Positions 12,490 through 22,900 of a stretch of DNA of 64,000 nt are shown piece by piece. The stretch lies in the NCBI GenBank assembly GCA_023374045.1, contig CM041782.1, forward strand, positions 251,433,810 through 251,497,809, written 5' to 3'. The translations under genes and the position numbers were made by a program. This stretch comes from Limonium bicolor. Lineage: Eukaryota; Streptophyta; Magnoliopsida; Caryophyllales; Plumbaginaceae. The first letter of the stretch is position 1, and each line of letters begins with the position of its first letter. The notes below the pieces were generated by a model. That model saw only the letters and a list, made by a program, of their open reading frames with translations, was not told where the DNA came from and made no database searches.

Positions 12490-12726
12490 CTAAGAAGTAA
12501 ACAATGACGGGTACTTCGCCCTCATCTTGTCTTCCAGCTCCCAAGTGGCCTCCTCAACGTCCTGGTTAGACCAAAGAACTTTCACCAGTCTCACAGACTT
12601 ATGGCAAGTGTCTTGAGTCTTAGTATCCAAAACCCGTACCGGAGTCTCCACTGATCGCATGGTCGGCTCTAAGGTTAGCCTTTCAGGCTGAAGCACATGA
12701 GACGGATGAGACATATACTTCTTCAA
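12490..12726 (-). CDS. Integrase C-terminal tail with chromodomain-like end
   Basis: Continues the integrase frame after a TAG stop at the codon preceding LKKY. Related elements read HVSQLKKY, so the stop probably replaced a Gln codon. The 78-codon piece ends VRLVKVLWSNQDVEEATWELE, the C-terminal motif of Tekay/Del-type chromoviruses. Such tails are thought to steer integration towards particular chromatin. Without readthrough of the stop this part would not be made. Confidence 0.85.
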   Translation of the reverse strand: MKKYMSHPSHVLQPERLTLEPTMRSVETPVRVLDTKTQDTCHKSVRLVKVLWSNQDVEEATWELEDKMRAKYPSLFTS

Positions 12727-13998
12727 CTAGGACACATGAAATACATTATGTACCTTGCCCAGCTCGGCGGGTAGATCAAGTCTGTAAGCTACCGGGCCGA
12801 TCCGCTTCGTCACAACATAAAGCCCCACATATCTTGGGCTCAACTTGCCTTTCTGGCCAAAACGAAATACTCCCTTCATGGGGGATACTCTCAAAAATAC
12901 CTGATCGCCCACGGCGAACTCCAGGTCACGTCTGCGCACATCTGCGTACGACTTTTGTCTATCCTGAGCTGCCTTCATGTTAGCCCGGATCTGGTGAACT
13001 TCTGCCTGAACTTGTTCAAGATACTCTGGTCCTATAATGACCATCTCACTTGACTCATCCCAGCATAATGGCGTGCGGCATGGTCTACCGTACAAGGCCT
13101 GGAAGGGAGACATCTTGATCGATGCATGATAACTGTTGTTGTAACTAAACTCGATCAGATGTAACTTATCAATCCAGCTGGTCTGAAAGTCAAGTGCACA
13201 TGCACGTAGCATATCCTCAAGTGTTTGAATGGTGCGCTCACTCTGACCATCGGTCTGTGGGTGAAACGCTGTACTCAATTTCAGTTCGGTACCCAATGCT
13301 TCTCGTGTAGACTTCCAATACCTCGATAAGAATCTAGTATCTCTGTCAGATACAATTGTTTTCGGTACCCCATGATGTCTTACAATTTCTCTATCAAAGA
13401 GTTCTGCCAGTTTTGCCACTTTCCAGGTGTCCTTCATCGGGATGAATCGGGCCACCTTGGTCAGTCGGTCAACAACAACCCATATCATATTTAGACCTCC
13501 CCTTGTAGGCGGAAGCCCTACTACGAAGTCCATGGAAATATCATGGAACTTCCACTCAGGCACTGGCATTGGCTGTACCATACCACCAGGCCGTCGGTGC
13601 TCAAACTTGACCTTCTGGCAAGTGAGACACCTCAACACATAATCACTTACATCTTTTTTCATTCCAGTCCACCAAAAATATCTTTTCATACTCTTATACA
13701 TCTTTGAAGCTCCGGGGTGAATCGAAGTAGTAGAACAATGGGATTCACTCAATATGCGCTCCTTCAACTCAGCGCTACTCCTAGGTATACACAATCGGCC
13801 ATTAAGCCTAATCAGGTCATCATCGTGGAGTCTGAAGTCGTACTTCTGACCCTCAAATGTGCCATCAATAAGCTTCTGCCGGATCTCCACCATATACTGA
13901 TCCGTCATCTGAGCACTCCGCACCTCTTCAACCAAGCCAGTATGAGAGACTAGCGAATGGAGAGAGTGTGCTCGGCGACTCAACGCGTCAGCTACCAC
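12727..13998 (-). CDS. Ty3/gypsy integrase
   Basis: The first residues (VVADALSRR) are the usual end of gypsy RNase H. Zinc-binding HHCC is present at about residues 87, 94, 124 and 127. The catalytic core keeps D157 (SMDF), D218 (VSDRD) and E254 (GQSERT), with exact D-35-E spacing. The C-terminal GPY/F-like motif reads KLSPRYVGLYVV and is slightly altered. It ends at a TAG in the VFHVS(Q) context. Integrase inserts the cDNA into host chromatin. The frame is offset from the upstream RT frame by a one-base deletion in a T run (plus strand 14061-14065), so pol was one polyprotein originally. Catalytically it looks intact. Confidence 0.95.
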   Translation of the reverse strand: MVADALSRRAHSLHSLVSHTGLVEEVRSAQMTDQYMVEIRQKLIDGTFEGQKYDFRLHDDDLIRLNGRLCIPRSSAELKERILSESHCSTTSIHPGASKMYKSMKRYFWWTGMKKDVSDYVLRCLTCQKVKFEHRRPGGMVQPMPVPEWKFHDISMDFVVGLPPTRGGLNMIWVVVDRLTKVARFIPMKDTWKVAKLAELFDREIVRHHGVPKTIVSDRDTRFLSRYWKSTREALGTELKLSTAFHPQTDGQSERTIQTLEDMLRACALDFQTSWIDKLHLIEFSYNNSYHASIKMSPFQALYGRPCRTPLCWDESSEMVIIGPEYLEQVQAEVHQIRANMKAAQDRQKSYADVRRRDLEFAVGDQVFLRVSPMKGVFRFGQKGKLSPRYVGLYVVTKRIGPVAYRLDLPAELGKVHNVFHVS

Positions 13999-14042
13999 AT
14001 TTGCCTTACCCTCTTTATATTGCAGATTAATATCGTAGTCAT

Positions 14043-15867
14043 TCAGAAATTCAACCCACCTTTTTGTCTCATGTTCAACTCCTTCTGAGTGAACAAGTAC
14101 TTTAAACTTTCGTGGTCAGAATAGATTGTCACACTTACCCCATACAAATAATGTCGCCATATCTTCAATGCGAAGACAATGGCACCCAATTCTAAGTCGT
14201 GGGTAGGGTAGTTCTCCTCATGCTTCTTCAGCTGTCGGGAGGCGTATGCTACGACCTTCCCGTGTTGCATCAATACACAACCCATACCTCTACCTGATGC
14301 GTCGCAGTAGACCTCAAAACCATCTGGACCGCCTGGTATAGTCAGGACTGGTGCAGATGTCAGAGCATCCTTGAGACTCGTGAAAGAACTCTTACAGTCG
14401 ACTGTCCACTCGAATGGTGCATCCTTCTTCATTAAGGAAGTCATCGGCTTCGAGACACTGGAGAAGTCCTTCACAAACCTCCTATAATAACCTGCCAGGC
14501 CGAGGAAGCTCCTGATATTGGTAACTGTCTTCGGCCTTGGCCAGGTGCGCACAGCATCAATCTTTGCCGGATCAACAGCGATCCTGGCCTCAGAAATCAC
14601 ATGTCCAAGAAAGGATACTTGGTTCAACCAAAATTCACATTTCGAAAACTTTGCATACAACTGATTCCTCCTCAATGTTTGTAACACATTTCTCAGGTGG
14701 CTTTCGTGCTCACCTCTCGATTTTGAGTACACAAGAATATCATCGATGAAGACTACCACAGACTTGTCCAACTGATCTTGGAACAAGCGGTTCATTAAGT
14801 CCATGAACTTAGCTGGTGCATTTGATAAGCCAAACGGCATAACTGTGAACTCATAATGCCCATACCTAGTTCTGAATGCTGTCTTTTCGATATCACTGTC
14901 ACGGATGGCAATCTGATGGTATCCGGATCGTAGGTCTATCTTGGAGAATACTGATGCTCCCCTCAGATGATCAAATAGATCGTCGATGCGTGGTAAAGGG
15001 TAACGGTTCTTCACCGTAAATGCATTCAGCTCCCGATAGTCAATACACAGGCGGAGGCTACCGTCCTTCTTCTTCACGAAGAGGACCGGCGCTCCCCATG
15101 GTGAAACGCTAGGGCGGATGAACCCCTTGTCGAGTAGGTCTCTCAGCTGCTCCTTGAGCTCTGTCATCTCTGATGGAGCCATACGATAGGGCGCCTTCGC
15201 AATTGGCCCGGTACCCGGAACCAAATCAATCTCAAACTCCACTTCCCGTGCTGGCGGCATGCCCGACAGTTCCTTAGGAAATACATCAGGAAACTCCGAC
15301 ACTACCGGCACATCTGGGCTAAACTCTGGATCTCTCTCTATGTCCTGGACATAGCAGAGGTATACATCACTCCCTCGTCGTAGTTCACGACACATAGCCA
15401 TGGCGGTGATGATCTGAGTCGAAGGCTCCTTGGGCCTCTGGCGATAAGATATAGTAACCCCAGATGGACTCCGAAGAAGCAGTCGATGCTCGGCACATAG
15501 GATTCTGCCCTTGTACCGCTCCAACCAGTTCATCCCGACAATCACATCAAATCCAAGTCCGTCGAACTCTATCAAGTCGATCGGAAACTCTTCATCTCTG
15601 ATTCTTACAACAGCATCTCGGTGGTAGCGGGTGCACCTGATCCGCTCTTTCGACGGGAGAGTGACTAGAAAGTCTGGCATCTCACCACCGTCTAACCCCA
15701 GCCTCTTCGCAAAATATAGCGAAATAAATGTGTGCGAGGCTCCGGAGTCGAACAAGATCGAAGCGTCCACGCCATTGACTGGAAAGGTACCGGTGAGGAT
15801 TGTGCCGCTCTTGCCGGCTTCTGCCTCATTGCAGACACTAGTGTACCTCCCGTTCCGAGTGCACAGC
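14043..15867 (-). CDS. Protease, reverse transcriptase and RNase H of element M
   Basis: The open frame of 575 codons from 15770 is preceded in frame by about 30 codons back to a predicted splice acceptor at 15868. An aspartic protease motif, [10 protein letters not shown], lies at residues 6-15 counted from 15770. RT has D279 in [12 protein letters not shown] and FIDD at 341-344. RNase H has D490 (VYCDASG), E527 and D552. The frame stops at 14043 because an A run lost one base (plus T run 14061-14065); the next frame continues ETKRWVEFL into the integrase reading frame. Family: Ty3/gypsy chromovirus, order PR-RT-RH-IN. No ATG-dependent start is implied; pol is expected to be made as a fusion with the AlkB exon. 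Confidence 0.95.
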
Positions 15868-16058
15868 CTAATTCATTGGCAAACTAATAAGTATTGGGTA
15901 ACAACACGGTTGATATACTTCAATAACTCCACTTTATTCATTAACACATTCCCCTTACAACATTGTTGGTTTACACGGTTGACATAACTTAACACATACA
16001 TAACTTCCTTAACATATACTGGCTTAACATATTACATAGTTATACAAGGCTTTAAAAC
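15868..16058 (-). other. Predicted intron 4 between AlkB and protease (191 bp)
   Basis: AT-rich, stop-dense interval. On the sense strand a CA|GTTTTA donor follows the AlkB LTFR motif, and an AATTAG|GC acceptor precedes the protease exon. Splicing there would keep the reading frame (phase 2 to phase 2) and fuse AlkB to pol. The donor is weak, so the exact site is uncertain. Confidence 0.5.
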
Positions 16059-16390
16059 TGTCTGAAGGTCAAATTCAAACGTCCAGGTTTCATGTGTGTG
16101 GCATTGATCACTGCCGACGGTGCGGTATTCAGTTTGATCTTTCTGATGCCATGATATAGCATCCTTGATTGCCCACCCATGATTAACACATCTCCTGACT
16201 TTAGTATTAACTTCCTTGCGAGATCAGCACGCTTCTGCTCGCCATACACAAACACTGCGGTATCACCAATGGACCAAGACACCACGGGTACTCCCTTACT
16301 TAGAGACTCGGGTGACTCGTCCTTATCTTGGTGTAAACCTAATCGTCCACCTTTCTGGTAGAAGTTCACAATACACAAATCTGCTTTCAC
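16052..16390 (-). CDS. AlkB-type Fe(II)/2-oxoglutarate dioxygenase, catalytic half
   Basis: This intact 112-codon stretch is the catalytic half of an AlkB domain. Counting from 16390: iron ligands H20 and D22 in LHQDKDE, distal H80 in LYHGI, and 2-oxoglutarate-binding R104 and R110 in GRLNLTFR. Family enzymes oxidatively remove methyl groups from nucleic-acid bases (m1A, m3C, in some members m6A). It resembles cellular bacterial AlkB and plant ALKBH1-type proteins more than the AlkB domains I know of in plant RNA viruses. It lies between gag and protease of element M on the same strand. The first codon is GTG, so this is an exon, not a stand-alone gene; the upstream half is in other frames. 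A role in repairing or demethylating element RNA or cDNA is inference. Confidence 0.92.
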   Translation of the reverse strand: MKADLCIVNFYQKGGRLGLHQDKDESPESLSKGVPVVSWSIGDTAVFVYGEQKRADLARKLILKSGDVLIMGGQSRMLYHGIRKIKLNTAPSAVINATHMKPGRLNLTFRQF

Positions 16391-16743
16391 ATCTGGAATT
16401 GAATCCGTTTCAACTGTTGAGCAATTCCCACGGCGTGGTTAACGACCGCACGAAACTCCTCGGGTATACTTGATACTGTTGCTCCGTCTTCAGCTCGCAC
16501 TTCTTGATATGTCTTGGTGTAAGGGTTCCAGTCCTTACCCATGCACATCATCTTCAATTGCATTCTTGATCCGTTCGGGTATTCGGGGTGTGTAGAAACC
16601 TCCAGGTCTTGCTCCTAGTTCATCGCATCGTCTGATGATATGGGATTTGTGCTTCCGGTGTCAGGTATCCATTTAAGAGTATCATACCTGGCTGGAACCT
16701 GACATTGCTCCATTGGAAAGTCGGTGATGTGTGATGGTGGTTT
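16391..16743 (-). pseudogene. AlkB domain, N-terminal half, frameshifted
   Basis: Translating all minus-strand frames gives a continuous AlkB N-terminal half: a PGMILLNGYLTPE segment, then CDELGARPGGFY, then LKMMCMGKDWNP. These match the substrate-lid and core of ALKBH1-type proteins. The frame changes three times, near 16641-16644 (C run), 16585-16593 (C and CA run) and 16395-16425. Each is consistent with a single small indel at a short repeat. Either this copy has decayed recently or the assembly carries indel errors. An intact sister copy would show which. Confidence 0.8.
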
Positions 16744-16934
16744 CTTCAGGGTTTGGTGTGGGTGGGATTGGATAACATATAGTGAGGTTCCTTTAAGTTT
16801 AGAATTATCTAATTAGGTGACTTTCATACTATACTTTAACTCTTCACTCACATGATGACACATTGGACTCACTAGTACACACATGCATGAAATGCGGTAT
16901 GCAATCATATTACATTCAACAGTTTAGGCGGTAC
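16744..16934 (-). other. Predicted intron 3 between zinc knuckles and AlkB
   Basis: AT-rich, stop-rich interval of about 190 bp separating GC-richer coding segments. The sense donor is AGACCAG|GTACCG at 16934 and the most likely acceptor is CTGAAG near 16744. The acceptor choice is tentative and other AGs lie nearby. Confidence 0.4.
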
Positions 16935-17271
16935 CTGGTCTAGAAGAGGGCCCTGGCGCCTCAGACCGGTCCACATTCAGGGCGGCCTGCTAGGTCCCGA
17001 CCCCTTCCCCTTCTGGGAATCAGTGTGTCTATGATCTGTGGGTGGCTGGTTAGCCGTCTTCGGGCCATCAATTGCTGCTATGGCCTTACCCTTCCACTGC
17101 CCCTTGGGCTTGTTGACTCTGCTGTTGGGGTTCCGGTAACACTCGTAGTCACGGGACCCCCACTTCTCGCAGTAACGGCACTGTACTTCATTTCCCGCAG
17201 TCCTTGCCGGGGTGGTCTCCATTGCACCCTACAGTAATAGTGGCGCTCCGGTCCAGAGCCCGTGCTAGCTG
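16935..17271 (-). CDS. Gag exon 3: two CCHC zinc knuckles (damaged)
   Basis: Nucleocapsid part of gag. The first knuckle begins HYYC and continues, after a frameshift, as NGDHPGKDC. The second is CRYCEKWGSRDYEC, where the usual His is Ser. A basic, Lys/Pro-rich tail follows (PKGQWKGKA). Retroelement knuckles bind and package genomic RNA. E2 carries the homologous exon at 51130-51347 with a perfect second knuckle. The exon is bounded by predicted introns 2 and 3, and the intron 2 join restores frame. Confidence 0.8.
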
Positions 17272-17351
17272 CTATCACAATACACATTCAATACTTGTTT
17301 CACAACTTATCAACATACACTTCAACTTATCACACATAATTAGATAATTAC
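17272..17351 (-). other. Predicted intron 2 in gag (80 bp)
   Basis: Sense CCTAAGG|GTAATT to TGTGATAG|CAGC. AT-rich and stop-containing. Splicing joins a phase-1 codon cleanly. E2 has an 83-bp intron at the same codon (CCTAAGG|GTGAGA to CCATTAG|GCACC), also frame-preserving, with little similarity inside the intron. Confidence 0.75.
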
Positions 17352-17607
17352 CCTTAGGTGGGTAAGAGCGTAGGGGTTCCGCATAAGCATATGTGAGCTT
17401 CAATGGCTCCTCAGCTGTGGTGGTTAGAGGCTTGGGCCTTGTCACCCTGGTGCTGACTCTTTTGGGGCTGGGATAAGGTTTCTTCTTCTCTTCCTCCCCC
17501 GTACCCTGCGGACTCTGGCCCTCACTCGTGGCCTTGCGCTTGTGCGCATTCTCCTCGTCCCTCAGACGGACGGTGATCTCCACCTTAGCAGCGGCATGAT
17601 AGCACTC
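17352..17607 (-). CDS. Gag exon 2: charged linker
   Basis: The exon begins with ECYHAAAKVE immediately after predicted intron 1 and runs about 85 codons of charged, Ser/Thr/Pro-rich sequence (EEEKKKPYPSPKR) to predicted intron 2. E2 starts its exon with ECYDAASRTE, showing homology across the splice junction. This part connects capsid-like gag to the zinc knuckles. No catalytic motif. Confidence 0.75.
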
Positions 17608-17706
17608 CTGAATTTAGGATGTCAGTCATGCCCCGCAAAACATACTCACAAATTCACATTAATACTCACTTATAGACTACACATTTTCACATCACTTTTA
17701 AATTAC
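17608..17706 (-). other. Predicted intron 1 in gag (99 bp)
   Basis: Sense CTTGCAG|GTAATT to CTAAATTCAG|GAGTGC: strong donor and acceptor, AT-rich, with stops in frame. Phase 0 on both sides. E2 has a 79-bp intron at the identical codon (CATCCAG|GTATTA to GATTCCAG|GAGTGT). Conserved position with diverged sequence is the best evidence that these are real introns. Confidence 0.82.
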
Positions 17707-18386
17707 CTGCAAGGTAGTATACTCAGCTGGCCCCATCCCATAGCGAAGACGGTGGCTGAGACCGTTGTAAAAACGGTTTACCAGCCCCGGTTCGAGTACC
17801 CCAGGTCCGGTAACAGGTGGATAAGGCCGGTGAATGCAGTGTAATACTCATCAACCGACACCTTGTCCCCCTGCCTCAGACTATCCAGCTCCAGGCGCTT
17901 GGCCTCTTGAACATGCACAGGGTAGTATTTGGCTCGCAGTAGAGCCGTGTACTCCCTCCATCCAAACTGAGGATCCGCCATCCGGTCCTCTCTCACAAGC
18001 TTCCACCAACTCTGTGCCGAACCCTTCAGGTAGTAAGCGGCAAGACGGACCTTAGCCTCTGCAGGTACAGCCAAGGTCTCGTAGGCGGTCTCCAACTCGG
18101 AGATGTACGCCTCCAGCTTACGTGGGTCGGTCTCCCCATGAAATGAAGGGGGTCTCAAGTCTGCCAATGCCTTGACCCAGTTGGTCTCTCGTGGTGTGTG
18201 GGGTGGCGGTGGTGGTTGAACTTCGGGGTGTTGCCCCTGTTGAATTGCAGCTACTAGTTGTGGTACCATTTGGGCTACGGCGGCCGCTACAGCTTCGGCC
18301 ATGACCTGGGCCGTAGTATTCTCGCCCTAGTCATCCGTACCTCCAGTACCGCTTCCGCGGCCCCTACCTCGCGGTCTACCTGACAT
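17707..18386 (-). CDS. Gag exon 1: capsid-like retrotransposon gag
   Basis: The start at 18386 (MSGRPRGRGRG) matches E2's MSGGTRGRGTG. A TAG at codon 20 (18327-18329) interrupts it, and the frame then stays open from 18302. The gag core has LKGSAQSWWKLV, AKYYPVHVQEAKRLELDSLRQG and VDEYYTAF, typical of the Ty3/gypsy gag domain (PF03732). A one-base frameshift follows LIHLLPDL, after which RFYNGLSHRLRYGM leads to the TLQ end at predicted intron 1. Gag forms the virus-like particle. The early stop and frameshift make this copy unlikely to give full-length gag. Confidence 0.9.
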
Positions 18387-18586
18387 CTGAATTCACATGA
18401 ACATTATTAGCATTATGCTTACACACTTATCGGTTCCAACGGTTGAAACGTTTCCCGACAACAAGGTATCTCCACACTTGGTTAGCGGTTAACCTTTCCA
18501 TAACATGATCACTTAGGTAACTGTAGTTAGGTTTCCTAACTCGGTATATTCCTAAGCTCGGTATCTAGTCATCAGAGCGATACTTC
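18387..18586 (-). other. Element M leader between PBS and gag
   Basis: About 200 bp of untranslated leader with no open frame of interest. Packaging signals would be expected here but none is identifiable by eye. Confidence 0.5.
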
Positions 18587-18598
18587 GCTCTGATACCA
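18587..18598 (-). promoter_or_regulatory. Primer-binding site (initiator Met tRNA)
   Basis: The sense strand reads TGGTATCAGAGC, complementary to the 3' end of plant initiator Met tRNA, four bases from the 5' LTR. It fixes element orientation and the 5' LTR boundary. Confidence 0.93.
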
Positions 18599-19988
18599 CT
18601 TTTGTAACACCCCTACTACACATAACACTACTTGAAATCGCAGCGGAATTTAAACAACTAAACAGTAACTAAACGAATGGTGTACAACGCCGTCAACCAC
18701 CCACGTGGTTAACAAGGCTGAATAAATACAATTGTACCGGTCTGATGATCAGACTCCAAGAGCATAGAACTAATAACCATATTATACATTAACAAAATAC
18801 CGAGTGTTTACATACATCCTTCACTGTTAAACATCACTATAACCCGTTCATAACCAATATATACCGCCACGGGAGCACAGGCGCATCCCGGGCCAACATC
18901 CAAAAGTAATCAAAAGTAAACCTGCATCCTAGGATCTAAAGCCACTCCGCTTCTTCGATCCTCATCCTGCAGTATAAGAAATATGGATCCCCCGAGGGGG
19001 TCAGCAACCCTTGGCTGGTATGGTTAACGCGCAGCCCATCGGCTACCGGGATACGCGCAACTAATTGTCATGATAACATGGCATTCATTTTTATACATAA
19101 CATAACATAATATGTGGCATAGCATCAATAGTGCACAGCACAACATCACATACACAGTGGATCTTCGTTCCACAATAACAAACCACGAAGGTCAAATAAC
19201 ATAAGAGCCTAGAGAATGATTCACCCTCATGTTAAGCTCGTTACACACACTCATTACCGTTCTGTTATTCGAACGAGTAACTTAAGTCACAGATGGTTCG
19301 GATATAGTGACCCGAACACACCACACAAACACATGTTCCCACTAAACCGATCATAAGTCAGAATAGGTAAGCTTTGGAGGAAGCTAGCGGGAGATCGAAC
19401 GCCAAATTAAGGAGAACAATCTTAACAACATAAGAGTCGAATCTGATTCAGATATCTACTCTTAACTTACATGCATGACCGGACAACCGGATTCCTCACT
19501 TCCCAGTTAACACTTGTTAGAAGTTCATGGTGGAACTTAACAACCAATACACAATAGGTGGTAAGTCATGTTAGACACACACAAGGGAAATGAGTCACAT
19601 CATAACATCACAATAATATGAACAACTGTAAACTCATTACATGTTTAGATCTTATAACGTCATAAACACACAGAAAAACATACAACACACAAGCCGGTGT
19701 AAACCGGTAGGCAACAGACTGCAAGAAAACCATACCTTGGTCCTTGCCTCGATTGATTTCCTCCGTAGGTCACTCCTATACATGATTAATAACGTCGGTT
19801 AATTATTTATTTAACTTCAACTTACTAAATGTTTAACATGATTGTATGACATGTTTTTAATGTCTAACTTACCCTAGGTTACCTTCATTATACCCTAGGG
19901 TTAATTACATAAGTCACATTCTTTTCTGTTTTTTTTTTACAAGTTTTGGTCCGACCGACCTTACCGACCGACCTTGCACAAGGTCGGT

Positions 19989-22900
19989 TGAAATACCCCC
20001 AAACTTGGTATGTTGTTTAAACGTTAAATAATAAATTATTAAGACTAAAAAGAGTCCTTAGTAATATTGGTAAACAATTTAAAAGATAAGTAAATACAGT
20101 TAAATGCCTTAAAGGCAATAAAGGCGAAATATGCTCTAAACTTGGGGGTCTTGATTAAGACTTAATAAACTTACCAAGACCTTACTTATTTATTAATGAG
20201 CCTATTAAATCAATTACCAAAGAAAACCGAGCTTGAAAACAAGTTAAAACACAGATGTGCTTAAAGGAGTCATAAAGCACGTTTTTGAAAATTGTCTTGT
20301 AAATGAGTTTTGAATGGCTAAATGTCCATCATTACTCTTTAATTAATATGTGTACTATTTAGTATCACATTTGGAAGTTTAAATTAATGGGGAAGTAAGA
20401 TTACGTTTCTACGTGTCTTGTTTTAGTGAATAGTAACTAAAATAAGCTAGTTTGTAACTTATGTCAATATAAGTAATTTAATTGATCAATAATGACTAAG
20501 TAACCCCTTATATTTAGATGGGGGCCGGTTTGCATGTGGTGAGACGTCACCCTTGCTGTGAATGAACAAATAAGTGAGCAAATCAGTGAGTAATGAAAAA
20601 ACACTATTTGCTTTATGTATTAAATATCCCCAAAAGCAAATTCTATCTTCATTTCTCCTTTCCTCCTTCATCCTTCTTCACAACGGCTGCATCCTCTCTT
20701 CTATCTTCTTCTTCCTTTTCCATCGGATATGCTACAGCTCCAGCACCATCTTCAAGCTTTGACCACATGTAACTCCTAGCTCCATGGTCCAAATTCAATT
20801 TCGAGACCACCGTTCTTCTAGTTGGAGCAAGCTCTTCAACTTAGTCCTTTCAAATCTTCAAGCTCCACTTTGGTGCCAAGAGGAATCTCCATGGAAGGAG
20901 CTTGAGTTCATCTTCTTACGTATTATTTTTCTCCTTTGCTTCAAGGTAAGGAAACTCAAAGAAAAATGGTGTTTCCTCTATGTTTTATGTTAACCAAAGG
21001 TAGCTTAAAATTCCTTTGGAAAATGAACGTACGCTGTGTATTGAAACTACCTAAAGAGCCAATGGTAATGACTTAGGAAAATGTTCTCAAAAGACTAGTA
21101 AGGACCGTATGCTGTTTGTATTTGCAGGTCAAAGGCAATATACTTGTGGAAATTCAGTGTTTAAGGTTTATGTTATTTAAGGGCCTAAGTGCCAAGCAAT
21201 TTAAGTTATGCACTATATTGTGTTTGTGGTGTAATTTGGTGAAGGTTTGTGTGTGATGGTGTTCTTGATGGATTTAGGAGATTTTGAATGTTTATGGTGA
21301 AAACTATGAGTTTTGGAATGGTGATATGCTAAAGAACCCATGGCGAAAATTTGTAAAATGTATAAGAAAATTGGGTAACAAGTTGGACAATGTTTTAAGG
21401 TGAATCGAAGTGGTATTTTGGCATTAGAATATACCTAAGATCATATGGTAAGTTTATACAATTAATGGAGTGGAGAACTAAGGCAACAACACTTGAAAAA
21501 TGCAATTTTAACAATTCTGTAGGTTTGGTCCGGGACCTAGGTTATGGTTCAAGTCCCGGACTATGCATGAAAATAGCCGAGAGTGCCCACTGGTTTTGGT
21601 CCGGGACTTGGGTGAGTACAAGGTCCCGGACCACCCTATGAAATACGCCGAAGATTTTAAGTAAGTGCTGTCCGGGACTTAGGGTATGGGACCAAGTCCC
21701 GGACCACTCTAAAATTGTTGTTTAAGGTTGGAAAATGGTGTCTAATGATGGGGATTGATGGATAATGATGTTGTAAGGTTATTAAGGGCATGTTTGGTGA
21801 GTTATAGTGACCAATTTGGTGGGTGGGAAGTTGGAATAAAATGTGAGGGTAAATCAAGTTAAAGTGTTAAGTCATTTAACTAGTTAACGGGGATAACTAC
21901 GGTCATTCGACGTTACACAACATGTTACCCCAATGTTAATGAAAACAACTTTAATGTACCAGTTGTTCGAGAATTGTTCGAGGAATGTAAGTGGACATGG
22001 TGGAGTGGACTCCGGAGACAGGTATGGTTTTCTTGCAACCTGTGTCCTACCGGATTACACCGGCTTGTGTGCCAATGTGTTTTTCTGTGTGTTTGCCACC
22101 TTGTAAGATAAAACATGAAATGAGTTTATAGTAATTCATTTGTGTGGCGAATCTGGTCACCAATACCGTTTAAACCTCAAATAGGTGTTAAACCTTAGCT
22201 AACCAAATCTAGGTACACATGAGATATCGGTATTCGGAGTTAACGGCCCAAACCTTGGGAACGTTCTAACCACGGCTATGCGTGCGTTAGTGGTGTATGG
22301 TTATTGTTTGCAGGTGTGAACCTCCCTTACATGCTTAACACGGTTGTGATACCGAATGGGTGTGGATGTGATAGGTTCCATAATGGAGCCTTAATTACTT
22401 AACTATAAGTATATGTGTACTAATGGGGGGTGAGGAGTCCGGTCATGTTCCGGCCACGCGTGGATGGACGGGAGTCGATGTCATACCCGGTTCGACTCTC
22501 TTGGTGTATGTTAGGTTGTTTACTCATTGGGTTTCCAATCTTCTTCCCTTTAGCTTAGCCAAGCTTATGTTACTGACTCACGTCGGTTTTCTGGGCATAC
22601 AATGGTTGTTCGGTGTGCTTGGTTTACTGTACCCGACGCACCTTGGTGTTAAGTTACTGTTCATTTAAAAAGAAACGGTAGCAAGTTATGGAACGAGCTT
22701 ATCATGAGTTTGGCAACATTCTCTAGCTCTAAAGTGAACTAATTATGGTTGGGTTGGTTCCTTAAGAGAACCGTACCCGTTGTATTATGTGTTATGGATG
22801 TATTGCAATTCCTATTCGTGTGAAGTTATATGTGGTAAATTGTGGAATGTGGATTATGGTTACGAATTCAGGTTTATAATAAGAAGCGTTTAAGGATAAC

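Noticed and set aside
16179..16473. Plus-strand frames over the AlkB segment
   Set aside because: Shadow frames. The minus strand carries the conserved AlkB motifs.
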